Part shown: positions 1 to 12,500 of the stretch, piece after piece
How the letters are laid out: each line of letters opens with the position of its first letter
How positions within the stretch are numbered: position 1 is the first letter of the stretch
From: Solicoccozyma terricola
Taxonomy: Eukaryota > Basidiomycota > Tremellomycetes > Filobasidiales > Piskurozymaceae
Reading direction: 5' to 3'
Assembly (NCBI GenBank): GCA_001600875.1
Contig: BCLD01000004.1
Location: forward strand, 343,536 to 407,535
DNA: 64,000 nt
Made by a program: the position numbers and the translations under genes
The notes under the pieces: model-generated
Seen by the model: the letters and a program-made list of their open reading frames with translations, nothing else
Databases searched by the model: none
What the model was told of the DNA's origin: nothing

Positions 1-51
1 GGTGCTTATGCCAGTACTCGGCTTTTCGGCGCTGGGCACACTGATATTTAG
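1..51 (+). CDS. possible 3' end of an upstream gene
   Basis: Frame 1 is open from the window edge and stops at TAG 49-51, giving a 16-residue tail ending in GHTDI. The next gene on this strand starts 118 bp further on, so an upstream plus-strand gene ending here would fit the local spacing. Nothing identifies the protein, and a stretch this short can be open by chance. Confidence 0.25.
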   Translation, partial: GAYASTRLFGAGHTDI

Positions 52-168
52 TTAAAAGTCATAAGTTGATCCCCCCCTCCCCCCGTAAGTACTTCCAGGA
101 ATCTACCCAACGAGGAACGTATCAAGAACGATTTGATATCCCTTTTAAAACTCGTGATCAACGTCCCA

Positions 169-1743
169 ATGCTTCCAGACCACGCCACACAAGACTCCGA
201 GACTGCTTCTCTTCCATCATCCACTCCATCCACCATCTCCTCCTCCTCCTCATTAGAACTAGACCATTTACTCACTCCTCCTATCATATCACCGTCAGAG
301 GGTATTCATGAGAATCTACGTCGGTCGTATTCCAAGATCTGGTCGTCAACGTCATACCTTCATGACTCGCTCATCGGGGTAGAAACAGAGTCGACAATAC
401 CAGCAAGAGCACAGTATGAACAAATGGGACCGAGGAGAATGGGATTGAAGAGAGCAGAAACCTGGACTGCTACGACTGGAATTCCACGGGGGATTTCGGG
501 GATAGAAGCAAATGGACGATGTCGAAGAACGAACGGATATGAATCATACGATGATATGAAGGTATTACAAGATGCAGAGTCTGAATCAAGAGTCCAATCA
601 AGACCACCATATCTGTATCATCGGTCTCGATCACATGTTTCGCCAACTTACAACTCCAACGTCCTTACTGGGACACGACAAGACCCAACACTTCGTCTAT
701 GCGAATTGGGGGTATCAAGACCTACTCCTTTGGAATCATGCAATAATGTTAACTCTTCTGAACCGCGATTTGACACTGCGAAAAAGCGAGCTAGATCTTC
801 AAATGGTGAAACGGCTACGAGAGGTCGGGATGAAGAGATGAGATTTGTTAGGGATGGAAGGTGGACGATGGAAAGATCGAATTCATCCTCGTCAAGATGG
901 AACCCAAAGGAACCCGATGTGTTTGTCCCGTCTGTACATCTACCAAACGTTCAAATCGCAGATCCCAAAAAAGAGATTGATTCCCGTTCGGCGTTGCTAG
1001 ATTCTAGGAGTGCGTTGGATCATGAAATTGAGAACACGGAAAGGCTTTGGCAGGAAGGGAAGTGTTCAGGTCGAGGTGGTCAAGTTAAATGTAAAGCAGA
1101 TGATCAGGAATATAGCATCGAGATGAATGGATTAATCGCAACGTGAGTGAACAGTGATCACAGGTTGATTTATTGCGTGGTTTGAAAACTGAGAACAAGG
1201 AAAGCTCAACGGCAGTCCTTACTCGACAAGTTTATACATATGTGGAGGTAGATGCCTCAAGATAAACGGGGAACAAACCATTGGATGTAAGTGCGATGTG
1301 GCAGAACGAGAGTCGTCTGATTTGTTTGGTGGCTAACAGTCGATTATCGGATCATTCTGATCATTAGCCGACGAATTCCATGAAACTGTCGATCTACCTG
1401 AACGAGCTCAAATGGAGAAGATGTTTGCGAAATGGTTACCTGATGGGAAGTTGGTCGTGTTTGGTGAGTGTGATTGGGATGTCAACACTGAGTCGTAGGT
1501 GGGCTCATGAGTGTTATTCCCTTTTCAGTCCCAAGGAAACGAGAGGACGATTATGTAGAGTTCCCATGTTCTCCACCATCTCCATCGCTGCCACAGCAAC
1601 GTACGCCGCTGGGCGTACCTCTGCGACCAGGATTGATAGGAGAGAGTGATCGTCGTGTGCCTAGTGCTAGGTGCGGGGATGTGCCTCCCTGCACCTCGAG
1701 AAGGAGAGGCACTGTGCGATTGGATGATCTAGCTGCTGAGTAG
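169..1743 (+). CDS. unknown protein with possible alpha-crystallin (HSP20-like) C-terminal segment
   Basis: I read four exons, 169-1142, 1216-1247, 1368-1463 and 1529-1743; the lengths sum to 439 codons (438 aa) and all phases agree. The first ATG in the frame is at 169. The first ~320 residues are Ser/Arg/Thr-rich and look disordered. The last ~100 residues contain FHETVDLPERAQMEKMFAKW followed by LPDGKLVVFVPRK. This resembles the last strands of an alpha-crystallin domain, where an F-x-LP segment is followed by a short DG-L-hydrophobic strand ending in PRK or PKK. The final ~70 residues are Pro/Arg-rich. I do not recognise an orthologue. The small second exon is inferred from phase and could be wrong. 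The HSP20-like reading is inference; a plain hypothetical protein is the safe call. Confidence 0.65.
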
Positions 1744-2055
1744 GTGGGTGGGAGAGCAGTGTGATAGGAAGGGACAACAGAGGTGGGAGCGATCTGCTCG
1801 TTGTATTTTACATAAAACTGTGGATTGAACGCCTTGACAACCTCCTACTGTGGCGAAAACCGGTGGCGTTTCAGAATCACAACGAGAGAGACAACGAGGT
1901 AGACACGAGGTTAGGGGGACAAGGATCAACCAGGTTACAAGAGCAGAGCACGACGTGGAGCTGTCTCTCACATCCAGCATACATCTTCACTTCCAACATC
2001 CTCAACCCGCAACTCATCGTACTCTCCACCCACTCTCACGTCAACCCATCTCACC
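1744..2055. other. intergenic, upstream of the Myb-like gene
   Basis: No convincing gene on either strand. It holds the 3' side of the preceding gene and the promoter and leader of the next. The last ~70 bases before the ATG are C/T- and CA-rich, a usual leader composition in this window. Confidence 0.5.
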
Positions 2056-2586
2056 ATGCCTCGTGCACCAAAATCCCCTGCGACCAAGAAACCCTCAAAG
2101 GCTACTATCAAGCCCAAGCGTTCGTCTACTCCCAGCGACGGCGACGACATCAAACCGTCCACCAAGACGGTCCCGAAACCGAGTCCCCGAAAAGCGGAAC
2201 CATGGACTCCCGAACAAGACCTTCTCCTATTCCATCAGTTGTACGAAAAAAAAGCTCATACGGATTGGGTGAATGTCGCTCAGAATGTTGGAAGGGATAA
2301 GAAGGTGACTACGGACGTTGATCATGACTACAGTTACATCATGTGCTGATGACGGGAAGCTCTTTTACAGGCTTGCATGAATAGGTAACACCCTCCTCCT
2401 CTTCCACGATACTGTCGACCAATCCTCGTCCTGATCTTTACCTTTGTGCACTTTTCTCACAGATACGAGCGTCACCTCAAAAAGAATCTCGAAGGTGCAG
2501 CCGTAGCCGTAGCCGTAGCCGCTCAAAAGAAGGTCAAGGTGGACGTTAAGGCAGAAGATGAAGGCGATGTCGAGTCAGAGACGTGA
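2056..2586 (+). CDS. small Myb/SANT-domain protein
   Basis: Three exons, 2056-2304, 2371-2384 and 2463-2586, sum to 129 codons (128 aa). The N-terminal ~45 residues are Lys/Pro/Ser-rich and basic. They are followed by a Myb/SANT-like helix set: WTPEQDLLLFHQLYEKK, then DWVNVAQNVGRDKKACMNRY and ERHLKK. The spaced Trp residues and the NRYERHL recognition-helix region are typical of fungal Myb-like DNA-binding domains. The tail carries an AVAVAVAA run encoded by a short GCCGTA repeat, then an acidic end. The middle exon is only 14 nt and supplies the ACMN residues of the third helix; without it the frame breaks. The family suggests a nuclear DNA- or histone-binding role. The target is unknown. 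Confidence 0.8.
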
Positions 2587-2757
2587 GCGTCTTTATGGCC
2601 CCTCAGTTCAACAAGCCGAGGTCGAAAACCATGGCTTGATTCGGTCGTCGAACTTCCCATTCCGTTTTATCTTTTCTGCCCGATTGTGATTATCTATACT
2701 TGTGATCGATCTGCTACTTTCTCATATCTAGCGATCCAATCAGGTCCATTTTTCTTT

Positions 2758-4947
2758 TCATTCCGAATCAGTGTCGTAAACATCACCAGGATCGTAAACA
2801 TTATATCTCCCTTGTTCCTCCCACGGCATTCTTTTCCTCCCATCCTCAAATTGCCACGGTAGTTGAGGTTGTTGAACGTCAACGTCAGCTACCCAATCCC
2901 TCTTCGGAGCGACTTCATATCCTTCACTTCCTTGTCTGACCCGAACACGACGGTCATCATCATCTCCATATTGAATATCATCCCCTTCTTCGTCCATGTC
3001 AGAGAGGAAAGCTTCGGGAGAACTAGAACGTCGAACACTATCCCTATCCCGTTCTTCTCCAGACGAAAGTTGATCCTCAACCACCCATCCTTGATGCGGT
3101 TCCTCGCCTTTCGAATTCTCCCGTGATCGAAGTGTACCATTCGACGGTCGAAGATCCGGATTCAAAGCCGATCCACCAAATGTGAATGCATTACCATTCT
3201 TGACTCGATCAGGAGCGACATGTGTTCGAGTAGGTTCTCGATATGGCCAGAGATGCGCGTCAGATGGATCTAATGGAAGAGACAAGGTGCATGATTTTTA
3301 TCAGCTTTCGAGTCTTACAAATCACTGTTGACAATTCAATCAGCCCAAATAATCCATTAGGATCATGCGTTACTTCTCGAACCAAGCAAACCAAAGCAAC
3401 CACCTACCTTTTGATTCTCCATCACGCTATTCGCCCTCAAACAACATCACCACCCTTCCAAACATGTCTCCCCTCCACATCCTCCCTCGTAATCTCAGAC
3501 CCTCTCGCTCCAAGTTCCGCCGCCTTCATATCCGCTTGAAAATCTTGCCACGACTCACCCCCTAAACCCAGCGAAACAGGAAAACTTAACCCATCTCCTC
3601 GCATTGATTGTGGCCATAACCAGAGTAAAGGATTTGGTCCCAATACTGATTGTAAATTTTTAACGAAGCCGATATCCTGATGATGGTTTCGAAAAAGAAA
3701 GGACAATCAGATTTTCCCATCGAAGGCAAACAGAACAGAACTTCCCCCGCGATACAACTCACATAAGGATACTTCATATGTCTAATCTTGCCTCTCCTAA
3801 CAAGGGTAGCAACTCTATCCTTCTCCCACCCTTCAATCGTCGTCGAATTCCCAACCGCACAATATACATGATATATCGAGAAAATACCAACCGCTAGCCA
3901 GACGGGGACACACGTCGCGAGGTTTAGAACTAGCATAAGGACATCGAGGAGGGTAGGTTCGTACTAATTCGGGAGTGGATATTTTAGCGATTGTCAGGAG
4001 ATTAGATGAGAGGGGGGGGGGGGGGGGGNNGGGGNGGAAAAGAGAACCTACAGTCCAATCAGCCATATCTCTTATTCGATACACCATCATGATCAAATGA
4101 TAAGATGTTCCGATGTCCACCCAGATCAAGAATCGGATGAAATGAGCTTGGTTGTAAAACCCAACACCTTTTTTTTTTTTTTTCGATTACCAAACATATA
4201 ATTAGCTCTCCGTTTCACATCGAGGTACTTTAAAAATCGTCTGAAAGATTTCGACTCACAATTCGCTATCCAAGGACAATGATGATCCATCTTCAACTAC
4301 TCCCATGCCCCACCGAGGACTCAATCAGCCTTTTCCCTTCTTCCAATCGATACAACTCCTGATGCCATCAGTAGGACTCACAACACACGCCTTACACTGC
4401 CTACAATGATGAGCTCTAGGTGGTTTATAAACCTCGCACGATTTACAAAATCTAGGACCATGTGAGAGTCGTTTTACTTCGAATGCTTGTAGAGTTGATG
4501 GATCAGGGGTCTGAGTGTGTTTGTAGGAAAAGGGGGGGGTTGGTAAAAAGGGGAATATGAAGGAAAGGATGACGGGACGTACCCAGCCAGGAGGGATAGA
4601 ACCGGGAGGAGTAGTCACGCAAAGATAGTAATTCCAGAAGATCATACCGACGATGAGACTACCATGACCCATTTCCCGAGTCAGTTGTAGACCTTTCGTG
4701 GGAATGATTATATCACCCCAACTCACTTGAATGGTACCAAGACCTTTAACAAATCCATCGACACCACTCGTCCATACCATGGATAAATGATAAAGATCTG
4801 GCTGGAGTAAGCGATGAAGGATATGAGAAGGACGGTTGCTGTCACCCTAGTAGATAGGAGAGTGAGTGTTTCGTCAGCTGTATACCCAGCATCGGTGGGA
4901 AGGAAGAGAACTGTTTACCAGACACGCTGGAGGATATCTAAAGGCAT
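2758..4947 (-). CDS. PFA4: DHHC-type protein S-palmitoyltransferase, PFA4-like
   Basis: A multi-exon gene for an integral membrane palmitoyltransferase that S-acylates substrate cysteines, in the ER in yeast. It starts with [10 protein letters not shown], then a membrane segment ([18 protein letters not shown]) and YPWYGR, typical of Pfa4. The cysteine-rich domain reads [20 protein letters not shown], followed across an intron by [10 protein letters not shown] with the catalytic DHHC cysteine (near 4270). Two further membrane segments follow (around 4100 and 3900), then [18 protein letters not shown]. The C-terminal ~175 residues are an acidic, Ser/Arg-rich cytosolic tail ending in DTDSE. One intron contains a G-run with Ns (4012-4035), so the assembly is uncertain there. 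The joint between the exon ending near 3440 and the tail exon was not resolved. It is divergent from UBA4 across 263 bp. Confidence 0.88.
4012..4037. repeat. G homopolymer with unresolved bases in a PFA4 intron
   Basis: Seventeen G, then NN, four G, N and two G. In the PFA4 transcript this is a C-run inside an intron, between the exons encoding the two last membrane segments. The Ns show that the assembler could not resolve the tract. Confidence 0.9.
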
Positions 4948-5210
4948 CGTGAAGACGGTTGCGCGTCGACGAACTTGCTTGATGTGAGTAGACCGAGAAG
5001 TCGTCTGATGGGGTCGATCTAACGCTTGGTGAATGAACACGGTGACATTGCCTGGCTGTCTGTTGCGATGGGTTGTGTCGACGGCGGATGAGGACGATGT
5101 TGATATGACTGCGATGTGGTCGAGATCGATGCTGTGTCCCGTAGAATAGTTGAGCATGCGTCGAACATCGCTGATACGTCATCGCCCTCACCATCGTTGA
5201 TTCATTCAAA

Positions 5211-6859
5211 ATGTCAACGAAACATTCCCACAGCAACATTTCATCAACGACATCTCCATCCAGGTCACCATCTAATCCAACAGCATCTACATCAAGCACG
5301 ATGCAGCTAGAGTCAACGTCCACATCCACATCCAATGCTCGTCCATCCCCCACCACCTCCCTTTCCCTCCCAGAATACCGTCGGTACGGTCGTCAAATGA
5401 TCCTCGACGGTTTCGGCTTACCGGGTCAACTCAAGCTCAAAGCCGCTAGAATCGCCGTCATTGGAGCGGGAGGGTTAGGTTGTCCTGCGTTACAGTATTT
5501 GGTCGGAGCTGGTGTAGGTACGATTTAATTTGGTTGGAGCACTCACCGGACTGTGAATACTGGAACTGACGAGGAGGTATCACTCGCAGGCGAGATTGAT
5601 ATATTCGACTTTGACAGAGTAGAAGAAAGTAATCTTCATCGACAGGTGTTACATACCACTGAAAGAGTAGGCTGGTATAAATCAGAATCAGCAAAAACAG
5701 CATTAGAAGCGTGGGTGTTCCCCCGTAATCATTCCCTTCCGACACACATCCTAACCCTCATACCACGATCGTTTCCATTAACCCCAGCATGAACCCATAC
5801 CCTTCAATCAACGCCTACATCACACCCATCACCCCTTCAAACGCTTTGTCTCTTCTCAAACACCATACCCTCATCTTAGATTGCACTGATCGACCATCAA
5901 CACGCTACCTAATCTCCGACGCATCCATCCGTCTATCCATCCCACTCATATCCGGTGCTGCAATAGGACACGGTGGTCAATGGAGTATATATGGAGGGTT
6001 AAAGAAGGACGGGAAGAGGAGAGCATGTTATAGGTGTTTATGGCCTAAACCATTGCCGAGGAAGGAAGGTGAAGGGACATGTGAGGAAGAAGGAGTTTGG
6101 GGAGCTGTTACGGGATTAGTTGGCACGGGAATGGCAAGTGAGGCGATAAAAATGATTGTTGGAATGGAGGGTGAGTCGCGAGGGATAGTTTCAAGAATCT
6201 TGTGTTGGTATGGGTTCATGAGAAAACTAACGACAGAATCTCTATTGCTGCAGATGAAGACCATAAACTCACTCTAATGTCCCTCGCTCCTTCCTCGACA
6301 CCGTTTCGTACAATACGTGTCCGTCATCCTTCTCCAACGTGTATATCATGTGGACCTTCTGCTACTATAACAGACGATTTAGAAGCTGTCGGGTATGATA
6401 CGTTCTGCGGTGCGATACCGTTTGAAGGTGGGGCGGAGAGGGTGGATGTAAGGATGTTGAAGGAGGCGATGATGAATGGTGCTGTGGTGGTGGATGTGAG
6501 AAGCGAGGTTGAGTTTGGCATCTGTTCGTTGCCTGGATCGATAAGTGAGTGGGGAGAGAGAGAGAATAAGAGAGGTCTTGTACACACGGTGCTGACTGAA
6601 AACCATACAAGCAGATCAACCACTGGCCGATCTGCAAAAAGATCCATCAACAGCGCTCACAAACCTCACGCCAACGTCTTCCCATGAACCCACCGAGATA
6701 TACACGATATGTAGACGAGGCAACGACAGCTTGGTTGCGGCTACCCTGTTGACAAAGCTTCTCAGAGAACAAGGTCGGCAAGATGTAGTGGTGAAGGATG
6801 TTATGGGTGGCGTCCGAGCATGGAGTCGAGATGTGGACCCAAAGTTCCCAGTGTATTAG
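5211..6859 (+). CDS. UBA4: Uba4/MOCS3: E1-like adenylyltransferase and sulfurtransferase
   Basis: Five exons, 5211-5517, 5590-5710, 5788-6170, 6254-6544 and 6615-6859, sum to 449 codons (448 aa). The protein adenylates the C-terminus of Urm1 (and MoaD-type proteins) and converts it to a thiocarboxylate for tRNA 2-thiolation and molybdopterin synthesis, in the cytosol. After a Ser/Thr-rich N-terminus comes the E1 domain: [14 protein letters not shown], the nucleotide loop [28 protein letters not shown] and [14 protein letters not shown]. Zinc cysteines are visible in CYRCLWP and CISCGP. The E1 catalytic cysteine is probably that in [14 protein letters not shown]. The C-terminal rhodanese domain has [18 protein letters not shown] and the active loop ICRRGNDS with its persulfide cysteine. 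The domain set is complete and the length is usual for the family. NFS1, the upstream sulfur source in this relay, lies tail to tail 91 bp away. Confidence 0.95.
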
Positions 6860-6950
6860 AGTCAACGACTTGTTATATGGCAAAACAATACATCGCTGAA
6901 AACGACTAGATCATACATCGACAGCTACCATATACGCTCTCGGGAATCAA

Positions 6951-9239
6951 TCAGTGTCTGCAAGACGAGGTAATTTCGTCAGACTCCATGCTGTTTAAAT
7001 TTTCTCTGTGGTTTGAAACACTCACTGGCTCCATTGAATGCTGTTGATATCTATACCCTCCTGTACCATCTCCCACAACGGACTCATATCCCTCAACTTG
7101 TTGACGGTACCGATGATCCTCTCGACGACGAGATCGATCTCTGCTTCGGTAGTGAATCGTCCGATACCGAATCGGAGGGAGGAGTGCGCCATGTCTTCCG
7201 CGGCTCCGAGGGCCCGAAGGACGTACGAAGGCTCGAGTGAAGCGGAAGTGCAAGCGGACCCGGAGGAAAGAGCGATGTCCTAGGGGAAGTGAAGAATAGA
7301 TTGTTCAATGGCGTGTTGGACGAATAGGGAGTCCGAGAGACATCACACTAACCTTCAAGGCCATCAACAGACTCTCGCCCTCAACGTACGCGAAACTGAG
7401 GTTGACGCAACCGGGATACCCATCTACATCACCATTCCGTATGACGTGGTCGATCTTTGCATTGATGCCGTTGAGGAGTCGGTCACGAAGGGTGACAATA
7501 CGGTCGTGGTCCGCCTGAACGTTTAGGGCAGATAGTGGCGATATCATCAGTAATCAATAAACACTCTCAACTCCGTCATCTCTTCGCAGTCACATCGCCC
7601 ATCACAACTCGACAATCATAGACCCTGCACAAAGTTCGGTGTTCGTCTGGAGTCCAGCGAGATGAGAATCATCACCTGGACCTCTGGCCCTGACGTGATT
7701 TCATCGAACGACTGTCGCCATCCGACTAGATCACGCATAATTCTAGGCTTGCGTTGCTAAATCATCTTGCCGTTGTCATCCAATTCGATCCTTCCCCACA
7801 AACATATTGACTCTGAACATCTCCAAAACAAAACGCTCACCTGCATTTCCCGACTCGCAATCTTGCATGATTCTCCCAACCCAACCACCAACGCAGTCGG
7901 TACCGTTCCACTCCTCAAACCTCTTTCTTGACCACCACCATGGATGAGTGGCTCCAACCTAACCCTTGGTCTCCTCCTCACATACGCCGCACCGACCCCC
8001 TTCGGACCATATAACTTGTGTCCGCTAATACTCATCGCATCGATCCCCATCTTCTCGACATCGATCTCAATTTTCCCAACGGCCTGAGCTGCATCCGTAT
8101 GGAATAGCACTTTCTGACCACCATTTTGCTTTTGAAGGTCTTTGAGAAGTTGACCTATTTCAGCTAATGGTTGAATGACACCGATTTCATTGTTCACTGC
8201 CATTATAGAGATGAGAGCGGTGTTTGGTTTGATTGCGTCTTTGAGAGCTTCGAGGGAGATTTTTCCGTTGGGAAGGACCGGTAGGTATGTTATTTCAAAA
8301 CCTTGGTCGGCGAGATGTCGGCATGAATCGAGAACGCATTTGTGTTCCTGTAACGGAGGGTGATTGAAAAGTCTCAAGCGAAATTTAGCGATCATAAAGG
8401 GAAGCGACACGGAAACCCGCTCGCCGACTCACGGTCTGAGTGGTGATGATGTGATTTCTCTTCGATCCGTAGAACTTGGCGATACCCTTGATGATCATAT
8501 TATTACTCTCAGTAGCGCCACTGGTGAATACGATATCTTTGCTTTGAGCACCGACGAGCTTTGCGACTTGCTATATGATGACCGAAGAATAAACAGTCAC
8601 ATTAGTACCTTGCAAATCTTCAAATTTGCTTTCGACGATGAGTCACGCACAGTTCGAGCCTCGTCGACAGCTGCTTCAGCTTCCCATCCGTATGCGTGTG
8701 TCCGGGAGTGTGGGTTACCGTATTGGTCGGTAAAGTATGGGAGCATAGCGTCGAGGACGCGAGGATCGACCGGAGTAGTTGCCTGCAGAGAAAGAGGGTA
8801 TGGATTTTAGATCGTTTATACGGTAACCCGGATTGATCAGCATTCAACTGAACCAAAATGCACTGACCTGCATGTCCAAGTATATCGGCCTTCCTTCACT
8901 CTTCGCATTCCCACCGGTCTTGGTAGCGACAGGATTCAACTTGAACCCGAACATCTCCGCTCCACCTTCTCCTGCTACAGCACCCTCATGACCCTCTGCA
9001 CTCGCCGGCAACTTGGTGGCGAATCTTTCTCCATGGTCGGATGGACCTGGATCGTCAAGGACCTCGGGCTGCGCTGGAGTTGCGATGTGCTTGTCAGAGA
9101 CGGCTGCTCGATCGGGGATTGAGGGAGAGACAAATGTGCGGCGAGAGGAGGCGACGATTGGTCGGAAAGACTGGATGAGAGGGGAGGTGGTGGAGGAAGT
9201 GGAGCTGGTAAGCCGTCTGGCGATACGTGCTGCTATCAT
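6951..9239 (-). CDS. NFS1: Nfs1, mitochondrial cysteine desulfurase
   Basis: A PLP enzyme that takes sulfur from cysteine for Fe-S cluster assembly and tRNA thiolation. The start at 9239 gives [13 protein letters not shown], a basic amphipathic mitochondrial presequence. The first exon ends in GRPIYLDMQ. Next comes [19 protein letters not shown], then [32 protein letters not shown] and the PLP lysine motif [10 protein letters not shown]. The mobile-loop catalytic cysteine is in [20 protein letters not shown]. An intron of about 315 bp separates CKIASREMQ from [13 protein letters not shown]; most others are shorter. The body ends with INSIQWSQ, and the conserved terminal QH-stop is completed only by a 7-nt last exon (6951-6957) after the intron 6958-7025. 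Without that exon the protein would end one residue early at an in-frame TGA overlapping the donor. Confidence 0.95.
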
Positions 9240-9545
9240 GATGAGAGGAGTGGGGATGGGCTGGTTGGTATGAAGAGGAGGATCGAAGGTGGGCCAATGT
9301 GGCGACGAAGAAGTTGAGGAAGGGGGGAAGGGGACGGAAGACGGCAACGGACATCGGACACGTTCTGTCCGTGTGGCGGCTGCGGTGGCGAGGCACATGC
9401 ATTTTGTCGAAGAATTGCTGTCATTCATGGGGGTGTAAGGAGTCGCAGCAGTCATAGGAAAGGAAACCCGCATATCCAGTCATGGATACATCGATCCAGT
9501 ATGCAATTGTCCGAAACAAAACAAATTAGTAGTCTGTATATGCTG
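9240..9545. other. intergenic between NFS1 start and the GH79 gene stop
   Basis: Both flanking genes are on the minus strand, so this is the NFS1 promoter plus the 3' region of nothing else, with the GH79 terminator side at its left. I see no gene and no strong motif in it. Confidence 0.5.
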
Positions 9546-12500
9546 TTACCGCGCGACTAGGAATGCTCCGGCAGCCGCCCCCATTAAACCCAACACCACG
9601 CCCACTGTTCCGATTTCTCTCCTTCCAACTCCAGCACTGGAGCTTCCAGAGCTAGTGCTGCCCAATCCACCACTTCCCTTCTGTCCATTCCCCGTAGACA
9701 ATGCCCCTGGATCAACCGTAGCACTGCCTGTGCCCACCACCGTTGTCGAGAATGTCATGATTGCCGTTGGCGGTGGAGTTGAGTTGGTTAATGCTCCAGG
9801 TGTGAGGAACACCAACGCTATCGATGGAGCGTAAACAGGGATAGTACACGTCTGAGCAGTCGTATCGCAATTGATCGTCACCGTCGACACGTTGCCCGAT
9901 AACCTTCCATCCGAAGCAAACGACGTTCCCAACGTTTGACCCGCCCATGTGATGTCGTACTGTTCCGCTACGGATGGAGCCGAAAAGTAACGAACTGAAA
10001 CTGTATTAGACAGCAAGTTGGTTCCGTTCATGTTGACGGTAGCCTGATAAGTGCTTGCTCCAGAATTATCGTTGACATAGTTGAACAAGACCAGTCTCGT
10101 AGGTGCACCCTTCTCGTACACCGCATACGCAGGGGCGAAGATGTTTCCGTTGTCTGCGTTGAGATCAACGATCTGAGAGACATTCGATTGACCGAATGTC
10201 TCAGCGACGACCAGAGTTGAGTAGTAGACTGATCCGGTGGTCCAACCTTCGTTGGATTGATTCGCAGGAGGGGGAGTGAAAGGCTGCAATTGGGGGAGGT
10301 TTGTGTGGAAAAGGTTCAAATTGATGTCCCGATAGTGTTCACCGAGAGGGGGGGGGGGGGACTACTCACGTTGTAGTATACGTTCTGACCTCCGACATGG
10401 ATCAGAGCGGTGGTAAAGTTACGATAAGCCATTTGGAGCGCATAATCGGTCAGCCTGTTCGTCAAATATTCTTCCAATTTAGCTCTATAATCTTTTCCAT
10501 TTGTGCGCGACCGTAACGCCGCTTTCCAAACTCACCACATCGCCACACCGAAACTATCACTCAAACCAGCGAAACCACCACAACTGGCGCTGTTCGTCTC
10601 GAGCATGACCATATCTTTACCCGCAGCGAGTGCGAATTGAGTGCCATTGATGTATGGTTGAGTGAGTGAGACAGCGAGAGTGTGATTCAAAAATTCAGCA
10701 AAGATTGATTGAGCATCGATGGCGTTTCCATTGATTTGACAGTTGTTTGTTGGGTAACTGGATTCGATAGCGAAAAAAAAAAAGAAAAAATCATTCTGTA
10801 TTCAGCACTCTTTCGTCTTACGTTTCATGTTCGGTTCGGTTGGACCGACCAAATCCAATAGAACACTCACTGTTGAACAGCAACCTGTGCCAGATTATCC
10901 ACATTATCCGTCAACCAACCAGTATTGAAAACATCCTCCAATTCAAATCCAGAAACTTGACAACAAACACTCGGTCCAATGAGGAAGTTCGAAGGCTGAG
11001 CAAGAGTTACTTGAGATTTAATATCTTGTACGGTCATATCGAATTCGGAAGAAAAATTCGTAGGACTGTATCCTGCAGCTCTAACTGAATGATCCGCGTA
11101 TCTATCGGGATGTCCTCTCCGCGCAATCAGTAATCCTCTTCGTTATACCCGCCCACCGCCTAATTACTGTGTTCCAAGAACAACTCACAAATCAGGCTCA
11201 TTCCCTAACTGCAAACCAATCAAATTCTGTCCCAAGATTCTCTGAGCATATTCTGCTACTATTGGTATATTCGCAGATTGAGAATCTACGTCTGATTGAT
11301 TGAACGCGAGTCCGAAATACCATTGAGTGTTGACGATTGAAGAGATGTTTGACATGAGGTAGAATAATTCAGGCGAGAAGTTGATGATGGGTGTTGTTGT
11401 CTGGAGGAAAAAAAAAAAAAAAGAAAAACCCCCCATCAAACGATCGTAAGCATACTCATTGATTATTCCCCTTCCCTTTTACCACTTTTCCAAGATTCCA
11501 AACGCATGGGTTCCACGAGAAGAAACAACAGAAGAAAAAAGAACAACAACAACAACTCACTACACTCGCTCCTTCCGATTTTATCTTTACCAAAACCCCA
11601 CCACCTACTCCATCAACGAACAAAGTACTACCTTCCTGACTATTCCCACCAACTCTAACAATCGGACCAGCACCAGCTCTAGTTTTAATATTAGCTAGAT
11701 AATTGAGGAAAGGGACTTTAAGGTTGGTAGCTGATGATCCCACTGATGAACAAAAAACGACGAAAAACATTTTTTTTTTTTTCCGGGTGGGTTCATATGG
11801 GGAAGAGTTCAAGGATCAGTACGCAAAGTTTTAAGCGTGACATGGAAATAGGAAGAGGAGGAGATCAAACATACAAAGCGTGTTCGCTACACTTAATTCG
11901 ATTGAAAATCCCAAAAAGTTGCCTTTCTGATTAATCGATAACTCTGCTCCAGTTGCAAGTAATGCATCGCCTGATTATAGAACAAAAAACCGTGGGGGGG
12001 GGGGGGGGGGGGGGGGGTCCAAAAACAAAAATCCCAAAAACATCAGCCATGTAGATCCGCGTTGACTGGTGTCAATTCGGATGAAACTCGTTAACGTACT
12101 AGTAGCTGGTAAACTGATTGTTATCGCAGTAACAGGAGGTGAAGGTGGAGAAGGAGGAGTAAGTGTAGTTGGGTCATATGCCGGCTGTTCGGAACATCGA
12201 AAAAGAAAGGAGAAAGGGAGGGGATTGGTGTGGTTTTTGGTGGTTAGCTCGATATCAACGATTAAAAGATAGAACGATTCAACCCGATCGATAGGATGAT
12301 GATGGAGAGGACGTCCGGTGATAGGTTGATGATGATATCCCCCTATTCGGTTATCCAAATCCTACTCTTGTCCACTCTCGAGATCTCGATCTCGATTCGA
12401 CGCGTTCGTGATCCAATCAACCCCAAATCCACCATCGACCTCTGGATCGTCGATCGTGGATCATCCCACAATCCCATATCCCACATCGCACATCGCACAT

